From Diplonema papillatum (lineage: Eukaryota; Euglenozoa; Diplonemea; Diplonemida; Diplonemidae), in contig JAPJBO010000016.1 of NCBI GenBank assembly GCA_030068145.1, forward strand, positions 372,001 through 436,000: 64,000 nucleotides of DNA, in the 5' to 3' direction. The notes beneath the pieces are model-generated. The model made no database searches, was not told the origin of the DNA, and saw only the letters and a list, made by a program, of their open reading frames with translations. A program made the position numbers and the translations under genes. Shown one piece after another: positions 1 to 8,236 of this stretch (its first letter is position 1; the number at the start of each line of letters is the position of its first letter).

Positions 1-1507
1 CGTCCTCGATCCTCCTCCTCCGCTCTTCCTCGATCCTTTGCCTCTCTTCTTCCTCCTCCATCAGCCACACCTCCCGCCTCTTTTTCCGCTCCCGTTTCCT
101 CGTTTCGATGCGGCGCACCTCCTCGCTGCCGTCGCTCGACTCTTCCTCGACCTTCATCATCTTCACCGGAATCTTCGACCCCTCCGCATTCCGCCACAAG
201 CTGTCGTCGCTGAGCTGCTGGAAGGAGTACCGCGCCTCGACCATGTTCTGCAGCGGGGCCTGGATCACAACCCTGTTGTTGTTGGAGCGAGGGGACGACG
301 GGCCTCTTTGGTGGAAAGACTGCGAGTCCGACAGCAGCTGCACGTCCGGCTCGGAATCGAACTTGAGCGGAGGCGAGGCCCGGGGCTGGCGCTGCGTGGT
401 CTCCAAGTGGGAGTGCAGGTCGACCGGGGACCGGTCGCTCTTGGCGGGCGTGGGGGGCGGCGTCTTGTGTCTCGACCACTGGCCGTCGGAGTTCCCGTCG
501 TTTTCTTCGCCAGCGAACTCGCTCGCCGGCAGCGAGTTAAGCTGCTTCAGCTCGACTGGGCGGGCTTTGCTGGCGTGCGAGGTCGCTTCGCTGTGCGAGC
601 CCCGCCGGTACCTTTCGTCCGTCTTCGCCGCGTTGATCGGCACGCAGCACGGGACGCACCGCTGCGCCGGGAAGCAGTTCGCGGGGTACTTCCGCTGGGG
701 AAACGGGTGCTGGTTGCTGTGGAAGTTGCGCGGCGGCGTGCAGTGGTTCAGGGGAGGGGGGGTCCGTCGGTAGGACCCCGGCGAAGGCACGCAGATGACG
801 GGGGGCGACGCGTGCGGCGACGGGGAGTGCAGGGGAGAGAGGGACGCCGTCCTGGGTTGCTGGGGGTACTGTTGGTACTGCGCGCGGTTCGGAGTGCAAA
901 ACGGGATCATCGGAATCGTCGTTTGGAGCGGGACTCCGGGCGGCGACCCGCCGCGGTGCGCCATCTGCTGCTGCTGCTGAAGCTGTTGCGCGCGGATCTT
1001 GGGCCCTCTGTTCGGCTCGTCTGGCGCCCTGCAGATTACCCTGCATGTCTCGACCCCCCTGCTGTTGACGGATACCGACCGTTCACCTGTGTAGTACCAG
1101 TTCCCGGGCTTGGCGCCCTCCGGCGGGTTTCCCCACGTCTGCTGCGACGCCTTCCAGTCGAGGGTCACTTTCCCTCGGTTGCTGCTGCTGTGGTTCTTCG
1201 GCGGCGTGAGGTTCTCCTTGTACTGCTCCGGGTTCCCAGCCCCGCCGGCGGCTGTGAACCGCGTCCAGATGTCGGTGTCCGACCACTTCACCATGCTCGG
1301 CAGACCCTCTTCGCCGCGCATGTCTTCCATTCCTGTCACCCCTGCACCGATCAGTTTCACCCTGCGGCCGTCCTTCCGCAGCTCGAGCACGTGCTGCTGC
1401 CGCTGCCTAGTGCCGAGGAGGACCACCGTGGCGTCCCGTCCCTCTACAAACCACTGGTTTCCGCCGCGGTCTACCCATCGGCCCTGCAGCTGGACCAGCT
1501 CGCCCAT
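1..1507 (-). CDS. Unrecognised large protein, N-terminal about 502 codons (runs off left edge)
   Basis: One open frame runs from an ATG at 1507 to the window edge with no stop; in-frame Met codons at 964 and 244 confirm the register. I do not recognise a family. Residues about 1-85 form a compact, probably beta-rich module with two tryptophan motifs (W-x-D-x-GG-N-x-W near the start and KWSDTDIWTRF near residue 80). A second Trp-rich stretch (DWKASQQTW, NWYYTGE) follows around residues 105-140. The middle is low complexity: a Q5 run, many P/S/H/R residues and a Cys cluster (RCVPCC). The last 70 residues become a highly charged E/R/K helix that looks like coiled coil. GC-rich third positions match the other minus-strand genes here. 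It could be a scaffold or RNA-associated protein; no function is assigned. The opposite-strand frame over 38-1675 is a GC-driven shadow. Confidence 0.75.
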   Translation of the reverse strand, partial: MGELVQLQGRWVDRGGNQWFVEGRDATVVLLGTRQRQQHVLELRKDGRRVKLIGAGVTGMEDMRGEEGLPSMVKWSDTDIWTRFTAAGGAGNPEQYKENLTPPKNHSSSNRGKVTLDWKASQQTWGNPPEGAKPGNWYYTGERSVSVNSRGVETCRVICRAPDEPNRGPKIRAQQLQQQQQMAHRGGSPPGVPLQTTIPMIPFCTPNRAQYQQYPQQPRTASLSPLHSPSPHASPPVICVPSPGSYRRTPPPLNHCTPPRNFHSNQHPFPQRKYPANCFPAQRCVPCCVPINAAKTDERYRRGSHSEATSHASKARPVELKQLNSLPASEFAGEENDGNSDGQWSRHKTPPPTPAKSDRSPVDLHSHLETTQRQPRASPPLKFDSEPDVQLLSDSQSFHQRGPSSPRSNNNRVVIQAPLQNMVEARYSFQQLSDDSLWRNAEGSKIPVKMMKVEEESSDGSEEVRRIETRKRERKKRREVWLMEEEEERQRIEEERRRRIED

Positions 1508-1607
1508 CGCTGCGCAGCGCGAGTTCGCCGACGGGCGGCCCCCACCTTTTCTTTCCTCTGTCAATGTGGGCTGGTTTTGAAGAATCAGGGAAGGCAAGAT
1601 CAACGTG

Positions 1608-1800
1608 ACCGGCGCCCAGCGAGACTAGAGGCAGCAGTTAAAGTTCGGGTAACAGTACAGTTCGGGCGATGCTAAGTTCTAGTGAAGCAAAGTTCGGGCG
1701 AAGCTAAGTTCTGGTGAAGCAAAGTTCGGGCGAAGCAAAGTTCTGATGAAGCAAAGTTCTGGTGAAGCAAAGTTCGGGCGATGCTACGTCCTGGTAGAGT
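1608..1800. repeat. Tandem AAGTTC(T/G)GG repeat with dispersed head
   Basis: About ten degenerate units of 16-17 bp of the type AAGTTCGGGCGAAGCTA / AAGTTCTGGTGAAGCAA. The head (GGCGCCCAGCGAGACTAGAG, then GCAGCAG) recurs at 13806-13850 followed by the same AAAGTTC units, so this is a dispersed family rather than a local slip. It lies just upstream of the edge gene. Confidence 0.8.
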
Positions 1801-1913
1801 GACTCAAATTACCCAAGGTGACCCAAAACCCGCGAGATGTTGAGAAACTCTGCAAAAAAACGCAAATTTCGGGCACACTAGACCCCGAAAACCATTTTCG
1901 ACCGGAAACGTGT

Positions 1914-1985
1914 CCTCGCCCGGGTTCGAACGCGGGACCTCCGGCCCTGAAGGCTTGCGCTGTTCACTCTGCCATCATGGTGTCA
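1914..1985 (-). other. tRNA-like relic (possible SINE head)
   Basis: On the minus strand there is an A-box-like GGCAGAGTGAACAGCGC followed about 30 nt later by a B-box-like GTTCGAACCC, the order and spacing of an internal Pol III promoter. The anticodon stem pairs only about three bases and the T stem has mismatches, so a working tRNA is unlikely. A decayed tRNA or tRNA-derived SINE head fits better. Confidence 0.3.
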
Positions 1986-2307
1986 TTTCCAGAGGGGAAA
2001 ACTTCCTATGGAGACCTTTACGAAATGTGTTTGTACGTGCCGGGGGAGGATTAGCCTGTTCGTGATTGATAGTGAGTGAATATGATCGTTAGGCTAATCT
2101 TCTCCCAAACACGCTGCCAGCGTTCTCTTTCGTGTATACAAAGCATTGTTACTACGTAAAAAAGTGCTGCCGGGCTTCGGTTGCGGTTCTCGCAGCAGAC
2201 GCTCGCATATCCGCGAACTTCACATACTGGGCACTTTCGCTTCGCAGAAATCTCTGCAGCCAACAATTGGAGGTTCGACACTGAATTGAATCAAAGATAC
2301 CACATTA

Positions 2308-2405
2308 GGCCTATGATGGCAAGTAAACGGAAACGTTTCCCGTTTCCGTTTCCATACTTTCAAGGAAACGGCGTTTCCTTATTTGGGAAACGGCTGCTGC
2401 AGATT
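2308..2405. repeat. GTTTCC/GGAAAC palindromic repeat, copy 1
   Basis: Runs of CGTTTCC with their complement GGAAACG (AAACGGAAACGTTTCCCGTT and onward) make a self-complementary block. The same family recurs at 2818-2895 and 20603-20650. Confidence 0.7.
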
Positions 2406-2817
2406 GCAGTGTGTAAGGTGACCACACCTCGGATGGGCGGGGGAATTTTTTTTAGGGGTATTTCTCAACGAGCCAGCAAAATAAATTGATCTGTGCAAAC
2501 GGTGCTGTCTCCGAAGTAGTCCCGAACTGCGCGGTCAACATCCTGGTGGCAACCAAGCACTCAGAGAATTGGGTATGGTGACCACCCCGTTTATTTTCTC
2601 GAGGTTCGGATGCACGACATTATTTTCGGTTTTGGCTGCAAGTTAACACACCCTGTGCGGGATGTGAGCAGCCTCAGAAGCTGGAGTTAAAGCTGGAGTT
2701 TAAAAAGCGGGTTACACCCGCTTTTTGGGTGTGACTCGGGCGCCCTCTTCAACTCCAACTTCTGGTGTAGTATCCCCTGGTGGTGTTAGCGTGGTTTGTG
2801 GGTAGCCTGCAAAACCA
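2406..2817. other. Gene-less stretch with a perfect hairpin
   Basis: No coding sequence is supported. An 11-bp perfect stem lies at 2702-2712 / 2716-2726 (AAAAAGCGGGT, loop TAC). Outside it, imperfect arms carry GGAGTT and AACTCC on either side, giving a larger fold-back between about 2680 and 2765. Confidence 0.55.
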
Positions 2818-2895
2818 AGGAGCCGTTTCCGTTTCCGTTTCCGTTTCCGTTTCCATGTTTTGGAAAAAAACGGATGGAAACGCGTTTACTTGCCA
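2818..2895. repeat. GTTTCC palindromic repeat, copy 2
   Basis: Five GTTTCC units run into ATGTTTTGGAAAAAAACGG, then GGAAACGCGTTTAC. The distal part matches 20606-20648 almost base for base, which defines a dispersed element of about 75 bp with inverted GTTTCC/GGAAAC arms. Confidence 0.7.
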
Positions 2896-3894
2896 ACATA
2901 GCATTCGGCAGCGCCAGGTCTGCTCCTCCCGCTTTGTCCCCCTTTTTGCAGAACGAAAGAACATGTTGAGCACATCTACATTCTCAAGGCGCGTGCGCCA
3001 TAATGGAAAAAAATAGAGGAGCGAGAGAAGAGCAAGTGCAGCCGGCGACAGTAATCCAAGCGAGTGAGAAGCAGCATACTCGTAGGCTGTCCATCTTGCT
3101 GAGGCTGTGGTTAACGTCTAGAATGGTCTTCCTATCCGAAGCGTAAGATTTCTGTCCCTTTGCATTCCAAAAATGTAGGATTCTCGTTCTTCGACACACG
3201 AAATCAGCAGCATTCAAGGGGATGGGTAGCAAGGCAATCCCAAGGGACCGGAGAGGAAGAAACGAGAGAGGCCATCTAGCGACCTTGGAGGCGCGCGTTC
3301 AGCAGCTGACTGAAGTTGACAGCTTGTACACGGACGCGTTTACACGTTGGGGTGGTTGTAGGGGGAAAGGTGATGCATGTACATGGAGATCTAGTGAGGG
3401 GCGAGAGTTGGGATATCACCCGAGGAGGAGGGGGAGGGAGGGAGAAGAGTCAACACTGCTCGAGAGGAACTAACGAAGGGGTGAACACGGGGCAGTGATA
3501 GCCAAACTGTGCAAGGCTGTCCTCGTTTTTCTCCTTTTCCGGTTCGATTCGTTTGTCAAAATGGTTGCATCGCAACGGCCACGCTCGCACAGACAGCCAC
3601 ACTCACGACAGGAAACCTGTGACGTGCATTGTAATGGCTGCGAAAACAGAGGCAACCCTTCCGGGTCGGACCTCCTTCTATAATAGTGCATCAACGCGTG
3701 ACCCCCACGAAGTAATTGACTTGCTGTTCAAGGTTCAGGTAAAAAGGTTGGTCTGGAAACCTGCACGATCCTGGATCAAACTTTGCGTTTGGGGTCTGAG
3801 AGACGCGCTCGAGAAATGGGTGGAGGTAGGAAAGCGTTTGGGAAAGGCCGGCCCAGGCACCGCGAACGGTTGCGAGACTCCCCGCGGCCGGCGA
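2896..3894. other. Intergenic, nothing recognised
   Basis: Short frames on both strands lack homology, consistent codon bias and splice context. A purine-rich patch (GAGG/GGGA) lies near 3420-3450. I see no gene or structured element. Confidence 0.5.
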
Positions 3895-4389
3895 TCAAAC
3901 GTCGCCGCAGTTGAGCGGGCGCGAGGTGAGCGGGGTGAAGGTAGACAGGTGTTTTCGGCCGTGGCGGAGGACCATCGGCGACGACGTCGGCATCTTCGCG
4001 ACGCCCGCCGCCGAGCCCCGCCGCGACGAAAGCCCCGGCGACGCGGCTCGAGCGCTGGGAGAGGCGGTGTGCGTGTGCCTGCTGCCCATGGGCGAGACGG
4101 TCCGGTGCCCTTTGCTCCGGGCCGCCACAACCGCATCGCGCGCGCCGACCAGCGTCGAGTACCCGGCCGACCGCCGACCCGGGGACGGAAACCGCAGCAG
4201 CCCGCCGCCCGCCTTCGCGCCGCTGTGGCTCCTCGTGAACGTGCCGCTGTGCGCCGGCTGCGGCGCCGCGGCCCGCCCCGCGAACGTCTCCACCGTGGGC
4301 CTCGGGATGTCCGCTGCCCCCGCCTGCTGGTGGCTGAACGCCAGCTGCGACGATGGCTTCGCGTACGACTTGTGCTCCAGCTTGAAGAC
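3895..4389 (-). CDS. Candidate terminal exon of a disordered S/P/R-rich protein
   Basis: A minus-strand frame opens after a plausible acceptor (AACAAAAAACAG, then GTCTTCAAGC at 4389) and stops at TGA 3895-3897. It encodes about 164 residues rich in S, A, R, P, H and G, starting with a basic/aromatic segment (VFKLEHKSYAKPSS) and containing YSTLVGARDAVV. No ATG lies near its beginning, so it reads better as a last exon than as a whole gene; the upstream exon was not found. Composition resembles the disordered parts of the neighbouring minus-strand genes. Several other frames are also open over this GC-rich block, so the choice of frame rests on residue composition and the splice site alone. Confidence 0.4.
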   Translation of the reverse strand, partial: VFKLEHKSYAKPSSQLAFSHQQAGAADIPRPTVETFAGRAAAPQPAHSGTFTRSHSGAKAGGGLLRFPSPGRRSAGYSTLVGARDAVVAARSKGHRTVSPMGSRHTHTASPSARAASPGLSSRRGSAAGVAKMPTSSPMVLRHGRKHLSTFTPLTSRPLNCGDV

Positions 4390-4477
4390 CTGTTTTTTGT
4401 TCGGCGTTGTTTTGCACGTTGTCCGAATTTGGTGGACGTCCGAAGCTGCCTGACATCGGGGAACAGCCAAATCGCAG

Positions 4478-4650
4478 CGTTTTGACTCAACTTTGTTTGT
4501 GCGTGCCGGTTGGGACGTTTTCCCACTTGTATTTACCCTGTGTCATTGACAGGTAAGGAATGCTGACCAATCACCAAAACACGCTGCCATTTTAGCTTGC
4601 ACATTACATTGAAGGGCCACCTGCAAGATCGTTCGTACTAGAAAGAAGGT
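4478..4650 (+). repeat. Dispersed repeat family B, copy 1
   Basis: Shares the order GTTTGTGCGTGCCGG ... CTTGTATTTACCCTGTGT ... CAGGTAAGGAAT ... CCAAAACACGCTGCC ... ACATTGAAGGGC with copies at 42960, 50155 and 51565 and a partial copy at 57255. About 170 bp, no coding capacity. Confidence 0.75.
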
Positions 4651-4925
4651 TATTCTTCGCTTTTTCATCGCGAAAGGGGAAGGGGGGACAATCGTCAGCA
4701 GCAGAGCCTCAAGAGGTCGAATCCTGCATCTTGTCAATGAAACAAAGATCAACGTTCCGGATCACAAGAAGCGAGAACAAAACAAACAAAATGCGCATGC
4801 CAAAGACTTCAGGCCGAGTACTTCATCTGCGAGCGACTTGTTGCTGTTGGTCAAGCGAGCAACTTCTTCCGACATTCGCTTCATCTCGGTCTGTGCGCAT
4901 TGTGAGAGCGGTGACGAAGCATGTT

Positions 4926-4927
<2 letters not shown>
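4651..4927. other. Intergenic, nothing recognised
   Basis: Spacer between a family B repeat and a GA microsatellite. No supported feature. Confidence 0.4.

Positions 4928-4994
<67 letters not shown>
4928..4994. repeat. (GA)n microsatellite, left of retroelement
   Basis: About 33 perfect GA units end directly at the terminal repeat of the retroelement. A matching GA tract lies at its other end (7292-7357), as if the element had landed inside one GA array. Confidence 0.95.
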
Positions 4995-4998
<4 letters not shown>

Positions 4999-5222
4999 AC
5001 ATCAAAACAAGTCAAAGGGTGTGGGCCTCCACCGTCAGGTGGGCCCCCACCGTCAGGTGGGCTAGGCTAGTTCCGGGGTGGCTCCCTGGGAGGGACAGGG
5101 ACGGGGTTAGTCACGCCTTAGCAGTCCCAGGGCCTCTCCCCACCCACCTGTATGTGTTCTCGTGGTCACCGCTACCGCGTTGACCTTTCCCGAGAACACA
5201 TCAAAACAAGTCAAAGGGTGTG
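4994..5222 (-). repeat. Retroelement 3' repeat cluster B1-A2-B2
   Basis: B1 (5190-5222) and A2 (5105-5189) are directly adjacent; B2 (4994-5025) follows after a short spacer. A2 repeats the element's other end, and B1 and B2 share 32 bases. B1 overlaps the last codons of the ORF (stop at 5201). Confidence 0.8.
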
Positions 5223-7168
5223 GCACGTGACCGCGGGAGCGGAAGTTGCGCCGGGAACCGAGGCAACGAGGTCCCCCGCGTGTACGGGTCCGCCAGCTGT
5301 CCGCCGGACGGCACCCAGTCAGGGCGGAGGACAATCCCTCTGCGCCCGGCAACACGAAGAGACCGGGACAAAACGCGATTCGCGGCGTACGAGGAAGAAC
5401 TCCCCTTCGCCACGGCGCCCACAACCGCCGCGTTGTCGATGCGGCACCGCTGCGCCCCCGGCGCCCAGCACAGCCGAACCACACCTTCCGCGAACGCCAA
5501 CATCTCCTTCAAGTTGATGTGGGCGTCCGCGTCCGGTCCCGCGAACACGCCCTGCCGCCCGTCCACGAACCGGCCTTCCGCCTCCAGCAGCGCCGCCCAC
5601 GCCCGCGAGCTGGCGTCCGTCCACAGGACGCTCCCTGTGTCCTCAGGGACGCCGCCCACGACCCACGGGTTCTCCCGGACGATCTTCCGGAGCGCGCCCA
5701 GCTCCCGTCTCGCCGACGGAGGAACGTCGACGACCTCGTCCCACACCGGCGCTGCGGCACCCACCATGCGACCGCCGAGCCTCCCCGCGAACGACAGCAA
5801 CGCCGCGAAATGGCAGCGGGGCACCGCCAGGATGTCCGTCGCCCAGACGGCGCCCCCGAAGACTTCGGCGAACTGACGGGCCGTCGCTCTGCCGGAAAGC
5901 ACCGCCGTCATTCCGCTGCCGTCGACCCACCGCTCCGCCCACGCCGGGTCGAGCCTGTGCCGCTGCGTCTCGGCAGCCAGGTCGAACTCCACACCCACAC
6001 ACACGAACCGCGAGCGAACCTGCCACAACGCGTCGTCGCCTTCCGCCCGCACTTCGACCCGCGCCGCCTGCGCCCGCTTCCGAAAAACGGCCACGTTCCG
6101 CTCTGCCTCGTCCAGCGTCCCACCCAAGACAAGGAAGTTGTCCACCCAGGCGAGGCCCAGGTCCCGGACCAGCACGTTCGACGCGCGCTGCGCAATGCAC
6201 GGCGCCCAAGACCACCCCATGCACAGCACGTTCAACAGCATGTCGCACCCCTTCATACCAATCCCGAAATATCGCGAAATGCTCGCGTCTACTGGGAACT
6301 GGTAGAAGTACGACACGCCGTCGCACTGCATGGCGAACCGGTGCCTCTCGACCTCGGCGATGAAGTCGCGCAGCCGGGGCAGGTCCATGCTGGGCGGCCG
6401 GCGCATCGCGTCGTTCAGCGGCCGGGCATCCAGAACGAGACGTGCCGTTCGTCCGTCCTTCTTCGGCGTCGTGAAGGCCTTCATGGCGAATGCCGGCCGC
6501 GAACGTGCGTCGCTCGCCACCCCGCACGACCGCAGAGTCGCCCGGTGTCGCTCCATCCCGCGCGACGGCACCCGGCACCCGCCTGCGGCGTCCCCAGACA
6601 CGAAAGCCTCCGCAAACGCTACCGGATCCATCAACATCGGCAGCACCTCGCGGAATCGACCGACACCGTCCATCGCCGCCAACGCCTCCACGTCGATGCG
6701 GTTCGACGTTACCCTCGCCAGAGGGAGCCCCGCGTCCGCCCGCCTACCCGGAGCCACTCGACACCCTGGAAGTGAGGGCGTCGACGAGTAGGTCGAGCTG
6801 GACACGTTGTCCGGGGCTTCGTCGTACACCGCCAGCCCGCCCGCGATGCCCTGCAGCCGCCTCTGCAGCCCTGCAAGACGCGACGCATCCCGATCCACTC
6901 CGCCTACACGGCCACCGCGACCGGCCGACTGCGGGCCCCCAACGGCAAGCACCCACGTCGGCGAGAGCGAACGGCGGCCGCACCCGTCCCCGCGGCGCTT
7001 TCCCCCGTCCACCCTCGGTCGCTTCCTCACCCAGCGACCAAAGGCCTGCCGCTCGTCGTCCGGCTCGTCCGCCCGACTGCGGCCGTCCACCCGCACCACG
7101 CGCTCCACCGGACGGGTTGTGGGCCCTCCCGTCCATCTCCACCACGCGCGCGTCCATGTCACCGCCAT
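5201..7168 (-). CDS. Reverse transcriptase - RNase H polyprotein of a DIRS-like retroelement
   Basis: An open frame of about 655 codons from ATG 7168 (open further upstream to 7216). Numbering from 7216, residues 1-190 are G/R/P-rich with no recognised domain and may be a gag-like or linker part. Residues about 240-410 are a reverse transcriptase: RLVLDARPLND (259-269), a palm motif around D299 (CDGVSYFYQFPV), MGWSWAPCIAQ (333-343), then AWVDNFLVLG (356-365). The catalytic box reads VDN instead of the usual (Y/L)xDD, so the second Asp is Asn. Residues about 528-645 are RNase H with D534 (LWTDAS), E571 (NLKEMLAF), D594 (RIDNAAVV) and a late D near 643. This order and the RNase H style fit DIRS-type elements. 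No recombinase domain follows. No stops or frameshifts interrupt it, which suggests recent activity. Confidence 0.85.
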   Translation of the reverse strand: MAVTWTRAWWRWTGGPTTRPVERVVRVDGRSRADEPDDERQAFGRWVRKRPRVDGGKRRGDGCGRRSLSPTWVLAVGGPQSAGRGGRVGGVDRDASRLAGLQRRLQGIAGGLAVYDEAPDNVSSSTYSSTPSLPGCRVAPGRRADAGLPLARVTSNRIDVEALAAMDGVGRFREVLPMLMDPVAFAEAFVSGDAAGGCRVPSRGMERHRATLRSCGVASDARSRPAFAMKAFTTPKKDGRTARLVLDARPLNDAMRRPPSMDLPRLRDFIAEVERHRFAMQCDGVSYFYQFPVDASISRYFGIGMKGCDMLLNVLCMGWSWAPCIAQRASNVLVRDLGLAWVDNFLVLGGTLDEAERNVAVFRKRAQAARVEVRAEGDDALWQVRSRFVCVGVEFDLAAETQRHRLDPAWAERWVDGSGMTAVLSGRATARQFAEVFGGAVWATDILAVPRCHFAALLSFAGRLGGRMVGAAAPVWDEVVDVPPSARRELGALRKIVRENPWVVGGVPEDTGSVLWTDASSRAWAALLEAEGRFVDGRQGVFAGPDADAHINLKEMLAFAEGVVRLCWAPGAQRCRIDNAAVVGAVAKGSSSSYAANRVLSRSLRVAGRRGIVLRPDWVPSGGQLADPYTRGTSLPRFPAQLPLPRSRATPFDLF

Positions 7169-7207
7169 TCCAACCCTACCATTCGGAGTCCCGAGAGCAG
7201 TAAGGCG

Positions 7208-7288
7208 GTTAGTCACGCCTTAGCAGTCCCAGGGCCTCTCCCCACCCACCTATATGTGTTCTCGTGGTCACCGCTACCGCGCTGACAT

Positions 7289-7292
<4 letters not shown>
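7208..7292 (-). repeat. Retroelement 5' repeat A1
   Basis: About 84 bp nearly identical to 5105-5189 in the same orientation, ending in CCGAGAGAGA where the right-hand GA microsatellite begins. It overlaps the start of the open reading frame. Confidence 0.8.

Positions 7293-7357
<65 letters not shown>
7292..7357. repeat. (GA)n microsatellite, right of retroelement
   Basis: About 32 GA units directly abut the A1 repeat of the retroelement. Confidence 0.95.
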
Positions 7358-7362
<5 letters not shown>

Positions 7363-7654
7363 TCTCGTTCGGACCTTTACTCTCTTCATCGGTAAGAAAC
7401 GTGAAGCCATCGGGGCGATTAACGCAAAATCGATCGAGGGGAGCGAGTTCGGGACTGCGGGAGGAGGGAGGAATTTGCCTGCGTTATTTGCTAATTCCGA
7501 ATCCTTAAGTTTCCGAATCGTCCCCTTCCAACCTTGCCCTGGAGCAAGTGGACTCAAATACTCAGGGCTTGTCGCCCAACAACATATATCCTTGTTCCAT
7601 AGGTCCTCAGCTCGACCCCCCAAGACGCACCGAAGGTGCTCAAACAAGTTTGCT

Positions 7655-7935
<281 letters not shown>

Positions 7936-8043
7936 CGGTGCATAGTTCGAAGGAGCACAGCTAATCATCTTTCGTTGCATGCTAACACGCGGCACTATTC
8001 CCAGATTCACCTTGGTTCTTGTGAGACAGCAACACACTTCCTC

Positions 8044-8195
8044 TTTTGGGATTTTTGCGACTGGCGGCCTCCTCGGAACTTGGCAGGTGCATATACAAGA
8101 AAATACTCGAGGACCTGCTCATTTCGAAGGAGGCTAGAGGAGAAAACAGTACGACTACAAAGCGGGTCTTTTCGGTTGAACGCTTACACTTCAAC
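8044..8195 (+). repeat. Dispersed repeat family A, copy 1
   Basis: Contains the family marks: GGCCTCCTC, GCAGGTGCATATACAAGAAA, TACTCGAGG, TTCGAAGGAGGCTAGAGG, ACTACAAAGCGGGTCTTTT, TTGAACGCTTAC. Here tail and head are joined, suggesting a tandem or permuted copy. Confidence 0.7.
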
Positions 8196-8236
8196 CACAT
8201 GCTCATACAGAAAGAGAACAGAAAAATGGAGCAGAC

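Larger units (their letters stand above)
4994..7292 (-). mobile_element. Split-direct-repeat retroelement (DIRS/Ngaro/PAT-like layout) without a recombinase gene
   Basis: Read on the minus strand the element has the order A1 - ORF - B1 - A2 - B2. A1 is 7208-7291 and A2 is 5105-5189 (about 84 bp, only a few mismatches). B1 is 5190-5222 and B2 is 4994-5025 (32 identical bases starting GAGAACACATC). This split direct repeat pattern is typical of tyrosine-recombinase retrotransposons such as Ngaro and PAT. The single ORF encodes reverse transcriptase and RNase H; no tyrosine recombinase or DDE integrase is present in the 2.3 kb. A 79-bp spacer (5026-5104) with a doubled CCACCGTCAGGTGGG separates A2 from B2. 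No target-site duplication is needed for this class, and GA repeats flank both ends. Confidence 0.8.

Noticed and set aside
38..1675. 545-codon plus-strand frame
   Set aside because: Arg/Pro/Leu-rich antisense shadow of the GC-rich minus-strand gene at 1-1507, with no domain; the minus frame has coherent domain-like composition.
5246..6775. Plus-strand frame of 509 codons over the retroelement
   Set aside because: Antisense of RT-RNase H; no domain.
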